16,450 nucleotides of DNA from Brumimicrobium sp964346075 (GTDB lineage Bacteria > Bacteroidota > Bacteroidia > Flavobacteriales_D > Crocinitomicaceae): the NCBI GenBank assembly GCA_964346075.1, contig CAYFTH010000068.1:1-16450 (forward strand). The letters run 5' to 3'. The stretch's first letter is position 1. Each line of letters starts with the position of its first letter. Below, one piece after another: positions 1 to 6,966 of the stretch. Under the pieces are notes generated by a model. The model was not told the origin of the DNA, did no database searches, and worked only from the letters and a program-made list of their open reading frames with translations. The translations under genes and the position numbers were made by a program.

Positions 1-21
1 GGTGCCTGGTCTTCAGCATAC

Positions 22-46
22 AAAAGTATTTAAACCAATACTTTTT
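22..46 (+). terminator. AT-rich hairpin with T run, possible terminator of an upstream gene
   Basis: A perfect 9-bp inverted repeat: AAAAGTATT (22-30) and AATACTTTT (37-45) around a 6-base loop, ending in five T (42-46). An outer pairing of 2-6 (GTGCC) with 51-55 (GGCAC) could extend the structure. No gene end is visible in the window before it, so it probably ends transcription of a gene lying to the left. The stem has only one G-C pair per arm, so termination strength is uncertain. Confidence 0.45.
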
Positions 47-96
47 ATGGGGCACACCTTTTTCTGATTTTTTCCATTTCAATATTTCAATAACTC

Positions 97-132
97 TTGT
101 ATTTTACCGTTTCAAATAAATAAGTACATTCG
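97..132 (+). promoter_or_regulatory. Putative Bacteroidota-type promoter of the lptF-like operon
   Basis: TACATTCG at 125-132 matches the Bacteroidota -7 consensus TAnnTTTG with one mismatch. A TTG at 97-99 could be the -33 element, but its spacing of 25 bases is longer than usual. Transcription would begin near 139, about a dozen bases before the GTG start at 152. This is the only promoter-like signal before the three-gene envelope operon. Confidence 0.4.
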
Positions 133-151
133 CAAACGCGAAAAAATTGTT

Positions 152-1657
152 GTGAAGAAACTCAGCATTTTCTATATAAAATCATTCATTGGTCCGTTTA
201 CGGCGACATTTTTCATCTCTATGTTCATGCTGGTGATGCAATTTTTATGGAAATATATAGACGATTTGATGGGAAAAGGACTCGAATTGTCCATTATCAT
301 AGAACTTCTCTTTTACGTTTCAGCCAGTTTACTTCCGCTAGCCTTGCCGCTGGCAATTTTACTTTCTTCGTTAATTGTAATGGGGAATCTCGGTGAATCG
401 AATGAGCTCACTGCATTAAAGTCAAGTGGTTTGTCCATTTACAGGATTCTTCGTCCGTTGTCTGTCGTTATATTAATAATTGCTACAGGTACCTTTTACT
501 TTTCGAATTATATCATACCAATTGCTAATTACAAGTGGCACTCAATCATTTGGGATATACAAGAGAAAAAAATGACCACTTTTTTAAAACCGGGCTCCTA
601 TTCTCAGGAGATCGATGGATTCAGCATTAAAATAGGAGAAGGAAAAAACAATGCATTTTCGGATATCATCATTCACGATCGTCGCGATAAGGATATCATA
701 AAAACGATAACGGCCGATTCTGGAGAATTTTATCAATCTGTAAATGGTGATTATTTGTTTTTTAAGCTGTATGAAGGAAACGTCATTGAAGAACTAAAAA
801 ATGCTCCAAATTTTGGCGTTCAAAAGAAAAAAAGTGGGAACTATCGCACTTTTCCGGGACGGAAGTCACAGTTCGCAACTGCCACTTATAAAATGGATAT
901 GACGGGTTTTAAACTGAACCGAACACGTGAGGATCTGTTCAAAGATGATTATGAAATGCTCAACGTTTTTCAGCTTGATGAAACCGTAGACTCTCTGCAG
1001 TCAGCATACAAAGATGTACAGAAAAAGTTATCATTCAATATCACTTCTAAGCACGCTTATTTTCAAGCACTCAACTATACAAAGCAGCAGTATAACGACT
1101 CCCTGAAAAGAGCAAAAAATGAATCGGATCAAGCCAAAATGCCACAAAAAAACATACCACCTCCAAAAGATTCAACCAAAATCCAATCATTTCGTTTAAA
1201 ATCAATGACGCACAAAGACAGTGTAAATACCTACGTGCATTTTAAATCAAAATTGAGAACGCTCATATCATCGCTGGAATCACAGCAGCGAATCGTTGAA
1301 TCGCGCCACAAGACATTGCGTCGATTTGAAATTGAATTTCATCGAAAATTTTCGTTGTCCTTCTCCATTATCGTATTATTTTTCATTGGTGCACCATTAG
1401 GGGCAATTGTCAAGCGTGGTGGTTTTGGCGCGCCAGTTGTTATCGCCGCTCTGTTATTCATGGTTTATTTCGTATTAATCAGTATTGGAGACAGCATGGC
1501 GAGGAACGAAGTCTTATCACCTTTTGTAGGGATGTGGGGACCCAATTTTGTACTTGTTCCATTTGCTATTCTTCTTATCATTAGCGCTGCGAATGACAAA
1601 AGCGTAGTGGACTTACCTCGCTTTTTAAAACGGAAAAAAAAGACAACAAATGAGTAA
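152..1657 (+). CDS. LptF/LptG-family lipopolysaccharide export permease
   Basis: A 501-residue inner-membrane protein of the YjgP/YjgQ (LptF/LptG) family. Members form the transmembrane part of the LptB2FG ABC transporter that extracts lipopolysaccharide and feeds it to the periplasmic Lpt bridge. Six membrane segments are visible, at about residues 12-32, 49-75, 101-120, 400-420, 427-447 and 460-480, with the family pattern of three at each end. Residues 140-270 look like the periplasmic beta domain; residues 275-395 are a charged, probably helical insert that makes the protein longer than the roughly 360 residues of E. coli LptF or LptG. The start is GTG at 152, just downstream of a promoter-like box. 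The stop overlaps the next gene by 8 bases. LptF versus LptG cannot be decided by eye, so no symbol is given. Confidence 0.88.
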   Translation: MKKLSIFYIKSFIGPFTATFFISMFMLVMQFLWKYIDDLMGKGLELSIIIELLFYVSASLLPLALPLAILLSSLIVMGNLGESNELTALKSSGLSIYRILRPLSVVILIIATGTFYFSNYIIPIANYKWHSIIWDIQEKKMTTFLKPGSYSQEIDGFSIKIGEGKNNAFSDIIIHDRRDKDIIKTITADSGEFYQSVNGDYLFFKLYEGNVIEELKNAPNFGVQKKKSGNYRTFPGRKSQFATATYKMDMTGFKLNRTREDLFKDDYEMLNVFQLDETVDSLQSAYKDVQKKLSFNITSKHAYFQALNYTKQQYNDSLKRAKNESDQAKMPQKNIPPPKDSTKIQSFRLKSMTHKDSVNTYVHFKSKLRTLISSLESQQRIVESRHKTLRRFEIEFHRKFSLSFSIIVLFFIGAPLGAIVKRGGFGAPVVIAALLFMVYFVLISIGDSMARNEVLSPFVGMWGPNFVLVPFAILLIISAANDKSVVDLPRFLKRKKKTTNE

Positions 1658-2822
1658 AATCCTTCATTTTTCTCATAAACCTGCATTTCCGCTACGTGAC
1701 GGTGGGTGTGTAGCTATCTCGAGTGTACTAAAATCATTAATTAGTCAGCCACAAAACGACATCTACCATTTTACGCTAGCTACAACAAAACATCCTTTTG
1801 ATCGCGATGATTATCCTTCAAGCTGGATCGAGAGAATGGAAATTGACCATTTTCAGATCAATACCCGCACAGATTTGATGGGTGCCATCTACTATTTGTT
1901 TCGGAATCAATCCTATAACATCGGTCGTTTTAAAGATAAACAACTTTACAAACGATTACAGCAGCTACTGGAAGCGGAGAAATTTGATATCATTATTTTA
2001 GACAGTTTATACACCACCCCTTATTTATCGCTTTTCCGAGAGCATTGTGATAAAATCATCATGCGTGCTCACAATGTTGAACACCTGATCTGGAAACAAC
2101 TTGCCAATGGGCAGAAGTTTTCAATTAAACGTTGGTATTTCAATCGCCTCTCGAAACAACTCCAACATTATGAAGATCTTGCTGTTCAATCGTTAGACGG
2201 CATTATAGCCATCACTGAAGGAGATGCCCAATATTTTCATCGCTATACTCCCGCTGTTACAGTCACAGCAATACCTACTGCGGTGAGAACCAATTTTGAT
2301 AACCCAGATTATTCAAAGGAGGATTTCTATTTTCTGGGAGCCATGGACTGGCTACCCAATAAAGAAGGAGTTCACTGGTTATTGAAGCGCGTCATGCCTC
2401 AAGGTTTAAAAGGAGCAACACTTCACATTGCGGGAAAATCCCTTCAGCCCGATGAAATCAAGCATGAGAATGTCACTTGTCATGGTGAAGTGAAAGATGC
2501 GAGGGACTATATTAATCAACACGGTATATGCGTGATACCGATGTTATCTGGTAGTGGTATAAAAATTAAACTATTAGAAAACATGGCAATGGCTAAACCA
2601 ATCATTACAACTTCTGAAGGTGTTCGCGGTGTTGAAGTCGAACATGGAAGGGATGTTTTAATTGCAGACACTCCTGAAGCATTCAGAGAACAAATGTACG
2701 CGCTATTAATTGATAAAGAAAAGAGAAAAACGCTAGGACAGGCAGCAAAAGAATTTGTGATCCATAACTATGGAGAAGAAAAAATAACACGTCGTATCAA
2801 TTCATTTATTCATGACGTCTAA
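1650..2822 (+). CDS. Glycosyltransferase, GT4-like (GT-B fold)
   Basis: A 390-residue cytoplasmic sugar transferase of the GT-B, GT4-like type, expected to move a sugar from a nucleotide-sugar donor onto an envelope glycan. The N-terminal half starts with a Rossmann-type strand (KILHFSHKPAFPLRDGG, residues 3-19) and contains RAHNVEH at 139-145, a motif seen in this group. The donor-binding C-terminal half has FLGAMDWLPNKEG (228-240) and GSGIKIKLLENMAM (301-314), the equivalent of the GT4 phosphate/sugar-binding helix with its conserved glutamate (E310). ATG at 1650 lies inside the end of the permease gene (8-base overlap), implying translational coupling. It overlaps the following glycosyltransferase by 11 bases. 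Acceptor and donor cannot be told from sequence. Confidence 0.85.
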   Translation: MSKILHFSHKPAFPLRDGGCVAISSVLKSLISQPQNDIYHFTLATTKHPFDRDDYPSSWIERMEIDHFQINTRTDLMGAIYYLFRNQSYNIGRFKDKQLYKRLQQLLEAEKFDIIILDSLYTTPYLSLFREHCDKIIMRAHNVEHLIWKQLANGQKFSIKRWYFNRLSKQLQHYEDLAVQSLDGIIAITEGDAQYFHRYTPAVTVTAIPTAVRTNFDNPDYSKEDFYFLGAMDWLPNKEGVHWLLKRVMPQGLKGATLHIAGKSLQPDEIKHENVTCHGEVKDARDYINQHGICVIPMLSGSGIKIKLLENMAMAKPIITTSEGVRGVEVEHGRDVLIADTPEAFREQMYALLIDKEKRKTLGQAAKEFVIHNYGEEKITRRINSFIHDV

Positions 2823-3981
2823 AAAGAAATTATTGATCATTACCTCTCGTTTCCCCTACCCGCTTGAAAAGGGAGATAAGCTGCGTGCATTTTACCAGAT
2901 TAAGGAGTTGAGTGAACATTTTAATATCGAACTCATATCACTAACAGAACACAAGATCAATAAAAAAGACCTTCAAGCTGTTGAGCAATTCTGCGAATCC
3001 ATTCATATTTTTCATTTTTCAGTCGTGGAAAAATGGTTGGGTGCAGCTCTTCAATTTTTCACTAAAAAGCCCTTTCAAGTTGGATATTTTCACCACCTGC
3101 GCATTCAGCGTAAAATACAACGTAAATTACAAGAAATAGCCCCTGACCATATATACTGCCAGCTCATTCGAGCCGCAGAATATGTCAAAAATTACCATAA
3201 ATGTCCGAAAACGCTCGACTATATGGATGCACTTTCCAAAGGGATTGAGCGTCGCGCAAAAAAGGCAAAAGGCATCACGCGATGGCTTTTTCGTTCTGAA
3301 TTCAAACGACTCATGCGTTACGAAAATGCCATATTTGAATATTTTGAACACCATACAATCATTTCTGAACAAGATCGTGATTATATATTCCATAAGCATC
3401 GCGAAGCAATTCAAGTTGTTGTTAATGGAGTGGACGATTATTTTATGGAATACACGGCTGTTCAGCAACCCAACCTCGACATTGTATTTACAGGTAATAT
3501 GTCTTATCCTCCCAACATCACCGCCTCTAAGTACATCACTGAAAAAATCTTACCCGAGTTACCTCCCCAAACGAACGTAACATTAGCGGGAGCCAATCCA
3601 AGTCCTGAAATACGCGCTTTGGCCAGTGATCATGTGAGTGTAACAGGTTTTGTGCCAGATATCCGAACCGTTTATACTACTGCAAAAGTATTTGTAGCCC
3701 CGATGTTCCTTGGAACAGGTTTACAGAATAAACTTCTTGAAGCTATGGCGCTTAAAGTTCCGTGTATCACTACTTCGATGGCTAACAACGCACTTGGTGC
3801 TCGACCCTCTGAGGAAATTTTAATCGCCGATGAAACTGATGAATTTGTAAATCACATCAATTACCTTCTTGATAATGAAGATAAAAGATCAGCTTTGGCT
3901 AAACGCGGCAAACAGTTTATTCGTGAACACTACCAATGGAAACAAGTCACTCAAAAACTTATTGAACTCATTGGTGTTTAA
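2812..3981 (+). CDS. Glycosyltransferase, Stp1-like GT4 family
   Basis: A 389-residue GT-B glycosyltransferase that resembles the Stp1-type sugar transferases (TIGR03087-like), first noted beside PEP-CTERM/EpsH exopolysaccharide loci; this assignment is by recognition only. The start TSRFPYPLEKGDKLRAFYQI (11-30) carries the GDKLR signature of that group; LDYMDALSKGIERRA (135-149) sits where Stp1 proteins have a conserved acidic/serine motif. The C-terminal half contains FTGNMSYPPN (226-235) and GTGLQNKLLEAMALKVP (301-317), the donor-binding helix with E310. ATG at 2812 overlaps the previous gene by 11 bases. Two different GT4 enzymes coupled to an LPS transport permease suggest work on lipopolysaccharide or a related surface glycan. 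No PEP-CTERM protein or exosortase is visible here. Confidence 0.84.
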   Translation: MTSKKKLLIITSRFPYPLEKGDKLRAFYQIKELSEHFNIELISLTEHKINKKDLQAVEQFCESIHIFHFSVVEKWLGAALQFFTKKPFQVGYFHHLRIQRKIQRKLQEIAPDHIYCQLIRAAEYVKNYHKCPKTLDYMDALSKGIERRAKKAKGITRWLFRSEFKRLMRYENAIFEYFEHHTIISEQDRDYIFHKHREAIQVVVNGVDDYFMEYTAVQQPNLDIVFTGNMSYPPNITASKYITEKILPELPPQTNVTLAGANPSPEIRALASDHVSVTGFVPDIRTVYTTAKVFVAPMFLGTGLQNKLLEAMALKVPCITTSMANNALGARPSEEILIADETDEFVNHINYLLDNEDKRSALAKRGKQFIREHYQWKQVTQKLIELIGV

Positions 3982-4013
3982 GTTTATAAACTGTATGAAA
4001 TATCGTACATTTG
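3981..4013 (+). promoter_or_regulatory. Promoter of ribBA with a palindrome in the -33 region
   Basis: TACATTTG at 4006-4013 is a perfect match to the Bacteroidota -7 box TAnnTTTG. Transcription would start near 4020, leaving a leader of about ten bases before the ATG at 4031, too short for an FMN riboswitch. Where a -33 TTG would be expected there is instead a perfect 12-base palindrome, AGTTTATAAACT (3981-3992), beginning on the last base of the preceding stop codon. It could be an operator; that part is inference. Confidence 0.55.
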
Positions 4014-4030
4014 CAAAATAATTGAAGTTT

Positions 4031-5254
4031 ATGAGGGACAAGCTAAACAGCATTGAAGAAGCCATTGAGGATATCAGATCGGGTAAGATTGTAATCGTTG
4101 TAGACGACGAAGATCGGGAGAATGAAGGTGATTTTGTTACGGCGGCTCGTAATGTTTCTCCGGAAGTTATCAATTTCATGGCTACTCATGGCAGAGGTTT
4201 AATCTGTGCGCCTTTAATTGAAGATCGTTGTGATGAGCTTGATCTCGACTTAATGGTGCATTCCAATTCGGCAGCTTACGAAACACCGTTTACCGTGTCC
4301 GTTGATCTCATAGGACACGGATGCACTACGGGTATTTCCGCCAGCGATAGATATAAAACGGTCAAAGCGCTAATTGATCCCAACATAAAACCAGAAGAAT
4401 TGGGTAAGCCCGGACATATTTTTCCGCTGCGCGCCAAACGCGGTGGAGTTTTGCGCAGAGCTGGTCATACCGAAGCTTCTATCGATTTAGCGCGATTAGC
4501 TGGTTTTGAGCCGGCCGGTGTAATTGTAGAAATATTGAACGAGGATGGTACCATGGCGCGACTTCCTCAATTGGTGAAAATCGCTGATCGTTTTGACCTT
4601 AAAATCATTACGATTGAAGATCTTATCAAATACAGGTTACAAAAGGAATCTCTTGTTGAAAAGGAAGTAACCATTGAATTGCCCACTGAATACGGTGATT
4701 TTCGCATGACGGCCTATAAAGACAAAAATAGCGATGAAGAGCATCTCGCTTTATTCAAAGGCGAATGGAAACCCGATGAGCCCGTTTTAACGCGTGTCCA
4801 CAGTTCTTGTATGACGGGTGATATTTTCGGTTCATGCCGCTGTGATTGCGGACCACAACTTCAAGAATCAATGCGACTGATTCAGGAGGAAGGAAAAGGA
4901 ATTATCGTCTATATGAACCAGGAAGGACGCGGTATTGGAATGATGAATAAATTAAAGGCCTACAAACTACAAGAAGAAGGTTATGATACGGTTGAAGCGA
5001 ACGAAAAATTAGGCTTTAAAGGTGATCAACGCGATTACGGCATTGGCGCTCAGATCTTGCGCGACATGGGCGTTCGTAAAATGCGTTTCATGAGCAACAA
5101 CCCGACTAAGCGTACTGGATTGATTGGTTATGGATTAGAAATAGTTGAAAACGTTTCACTCGAAATTAAAAGTAATAAACACAATAAATTTTATCTAGAG
5201 ACTAAACGCGATAAAATGGGTCATACGCTCAAGTTGGGTGACGAGAAATCATAA
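4031..5254 (+). CDS. ribBA: RibBA: 3,4-dihydroxy-2-butanone-4-phosphate synthase / GTP cyclohydrolase II
   Basis: A bifunctional riboflavin-biosynthesis enzyme of 407 residues, a normal length for RibBA. The N-terminal half (about 1-205) turns ribulose 5-phosphate into dihydroxybutanone phosphate: it has DDEDRENEGD (25-34), THGRGLICAP (52-61) and RRAGHTEAS (142-150). The C-terminal half (about 210-400) opens GTP to start the pyrimidine branch: zinc ligands C260, C271 and C273 have the same spacing as C54, C65 and C67 of E. coli RibA, followed by NQEGRGIG (296-303), RDYGIGAQIL (334-343) and NNPTK (356-360). A TTG nine bases upstream (4022) is in frame, but the -7 box at 4006-4013 puts the transcript start almost on it, so ATG 4031 is preferred. 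It shares its strand with the glycosyltransferase operon but has its own promoter. The flavin product is upstream of FMN/FAD used by the ApbE-like and DAO-like proteins nearby. Confidence 0.96.
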   Translation: MRDKLNSIEEAIEDIRSGKIVIVVDDEDRENEGDFVTAARNVSPEVINFMATHGRGLICAPLIEDRCDELDLDLMVHSNSAAYETPFTVSVDLIGHGCTTGISASDRYKTVKALIDPNIKPEELGKPGHIFPLRAKRGGVLRRAGHTEASIDLARLAGFEPAGVIVEILNEDGTMARLPQLVKIADRFDLKIITIEDLIKYRLQKESLVEKEVTIELPTEYGDFRMTAYKDKNSDEEHLALFKGEWKPDEPVLTRVHSSCMTGDIFGSCRCDCGPQLQESMRLIQEEGKGIIVYMNQEGRGIGMMNKLKAYKLQEEGYDTVEANEKLGFKGDQRDYGIGAQILRDMGVRKMRFMSNNPTKRTGLIGYGLEIVENVSLEIKSNKHNKFYLETKRDKMGHTLKLGDEKS

Positions 5255-5287
5255 TTTTTTGAATTTTAGGGGTTGTGGTATTGGATT

Positions 5288-5509
5288 TTATCTTCCATGA
5301 GTAGCTATAGCATGATATAAATCGTAAAGTATAGCGTAACGGGCTGCTTTACCAAAGCTCATTACACTCATCACTGAAATCAACCATGAAATACGCGGCC
5401 AAATACATGAAACTGGAATAAACCCAACATTGGAAAACGAAGGAAAGCTATATCCGATCTCTACTCCATTAAAACAAATAGCTCTCATCGCGTGTGTTAG
5501 GCATTCCAC
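5288..5509 (-). CDS. Doubtful small ORF in convergent gap
   Basis: A possible 73-residue protein beginning with GTG at 5509 (an ATG at 5488 would give 66 residues), 12 bases after the stop of the small membrane-protein gene on the same strand. It is rich in hydrophobic and aromatic residues and cysteine, with a possible membrane segment around IPVSCIWPRISWLISVMSVM and a tidy end, FGKAARYAILYDLY. I do not recognise it. The gap is otherwise without genes, and an ORF of this length can occur by chance. Same-strand position right behind a small gene is the only contextual support. Confidence 0.22.
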   Translation of the reverse strand: MECLTHAMRAICFNGVEIGYSFPSFSNVGFIPVSCIWPRISWLISVMSVMSFGKAARYAILYDLYHAIATHGR

Positions 5510-5521
5510 ATTTAGAATTCC

Positions 5522-5752
5522 TTATTCATCATCTTTACTCGCTATCTCATCGCGTTTTTTCTGTACTTTTTTCGACCACAAACGTCCCACGATCATCAAA
5601 ACGATAAAAACGGCAACAAAAATGATAGCTGATGTAGAGTTCCACAAACTTTGATTCGTATCATCCTGTTGTGTAATATTCTGCGGAGTTTGTGCTATGA
5701 CCATAACTCCATTGAGTATGAATAATAGTAATAATGTTCCTCGATTCTTCAT
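5522..5752 (-). CDS. Small single-span membrane protein, unknown function
   Basis: A 76-residue protein starting MKNRGTLLLLFILNG. It has an N-terminal hydrophobic signal-like segment (6-20, probable cleavage after IAQ), a short polar stretch rich in Q, N and T (21-40), one membrane helix (about 42-58, SAIIFVAVFIVLMIVGR) and a charged tail, KKVQKKRDE then SKDDE. The frame is open 26 codons further upstream, but that extension is poor and contains the -7-like box TTCATTTG (complement of 5785-5792), so ATG 5752 is preferred. It follows the ApbE-like gene by 83 bases on the same strand. Small membrane proteins beside apbE and the Na+-NQR genes occur in Flavobacteriia as I recall, but no nqr gene is present here, so a role with the flavinyl transferase is only a suggestion. 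Confidence 0.7.
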   Translation of the reverse strand: MKNRGTLLLLFILNGVMVIAQTPQNITQQDDTNQSLWNSTSAIIFVAVFIVLMIVGRLWSKKVQKKRDEIASKDDE

Positions 5753-5835
5753 GACATTAAAGTAATTTTTTTTAGTGAAAATAGCAAATGAAAGGCTTAA
5801 TTTAATACGAACGAGGCGTAAAATCGACAAAAAAA

Positions 5836-6966
5836 TTATTTATTGGATTTGGCCTGATAAAAGTAATCGCTCATACCCGGTGTGTAAGCGCGTTCTATAC
5901 GCCCTTCATTGTTCTGAAATAATAAGTACAATTCAATTTTCTCTTCAGGATGTTTATCGGCAAAGCTCATTGCTTTTTCAACACCCATGGTCATAAAAGC
6001 GGTTGCATAGGCATCGGCGATCGAAGCCTCTTTCGCGATAACTGTTGCACTCAATAAATTATGATCAACGGGTTTTCCGGTTTTCGGATCAATGGTATGG
6101 CTGTATTTTTTACCATCTTTAATGTAAAATTTACGGTAATTTCCTGAGGTAGCTAACCCCATTCCATCGATCTGGATATAATTCTCTAAAGCCCTTTCAC
6201 CCGTTCCTGTATTTACTTCTTTCGGAACATCAATACCTACTATCCATTTTTCACCTTCATTATTGACTCCTTTTGCGCGAATTTCTCCTCCTATTTCAAT
6301 AAAAAAGTTTTCCTGACCATTTTTTATGAGCTGTTCAGCAACTTCATCAACGGATTGCCCTTGAGCTATCGCGTTAAAATCCAATCGAGCCCGTGAATCT
6401 ACTTTCGTTAAGTTTTGTTGCCCCTGAACAACGAAAAGCGCTCCAGGTGTAAAACCTACAAAATTTTGTATACTGTCGATATCTTTTTGTGCAGGTGTAA
6501 CGCCTTTATCTTTAAAGAAGCCCCAAGCCTCAACGAGCGGCATAACCGTCGGGTCAAAAGCACCATTAGTTTTGTGATAAACGTACCGACTCTTCAAAAA
6601 GCAATCTTCGAAGTAGCGGGTGCTATCGAGTGGTATAACGCTAACGTCATTATTATTAAATCGCACTATTAATGATGTATCAATATAACCGGATAGTTCA
6701 GCATCGAATCCTTTCAGCAACTTATCGATCTGTTGAACCGATGTACGCAACGAATCGTCACTTGTTTTCACCACAAATGTAGTTCCTTGCGTATGACCAC
6801 CGATAGAACGATCATCAATCCACCATGTGTCCTTTGTACGCTCTTGTTCTGCTCGATCAATCTTTTCTGATCGCGTCGATTTATCAGATTCGCTTTTACA
6901 GGCAAATAGCGTCACGATAATCAAGCCTAACGCACTAATCCTCAAAATGTCGCTCAAGTTTTGCAT
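5836..6966 (-). CDS. apbE: ApbE-like FAD:protein FMN transferase, lipoprotein
   Basis: A 376-residue lipoprotein of the ApbE family, which transfers FMN from FAD to threonine or serine of exported redox proteins (for example NqrC/RnfG-type subunits), using Mg2+. The signal peptide ends in the lipobox LFAC (C23). Family motifs follow in order: GAFDPTVMPLVEAWGF (135-150), LDFNAIAQGQSVDEVA (195-210), FIEIGGEIRAKG (222-233), GLATSGNYRKF (270-280), KYSHTIDPKTGKPVDH (287-302) and ADAYATAFMTMG (317-328), whose D318 and T322 match the metal site. Length is usual. The ATG at 6966 lies 32 bases inside the end of the giant repeat-protein gene; an in-frame TTG at 6945 would give a more typical short signal peptide (11-base overlap) and cannot be excluded. 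No flavinylation target with the DGxSGAT-like motif was seen in the window. Confidence 0.92.
   Translation of the reverse strand: MQNLSDILRISALGLIIVTLFACKSESDKSTRSEKIDRAEQERTKDTWWIDDRSIGGHTQGTTFVVKTSDDSLRTSVQQIDKLLKGFDAELSGYIDTSLIVRFNNNDVSVIPLDSTRYFEDCFLKSRYVYHKTNGAFDPTVMPLVEAWGFFKDKGVTPAQKDIDSIQNFVGFTPGALFVVQGQQNLTKVDSRARLDFNAIAQGQSVDEVAEQLIKNGQENFFIEIGGEIRAKGVNNEGEKWIVGIDVPKEVNTGTGERALENYIQIDGMGLATSGNYRKFYIKDGKKYSHTIDPKTGKPVDHNLLSATVIAKEASIADAYATAFMTMGVEKAMSFADKHPEEKIELYLLFQNNEGRIERAYTPGMSDYFYQAKSNK

Noticed and set aside
3127..3580. Open frames on both strands inside the second glycosyltransferase gene
   Set aside because: The glycosyltransferase frame has family motifs along its whole length; the alternatives have none.
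5430..5654. Plus-strand ORF of 74 codons across the convergent gap
   Set aside because: It runs antisense through the well-formed small membrane-protein gene and has no recognisable features.
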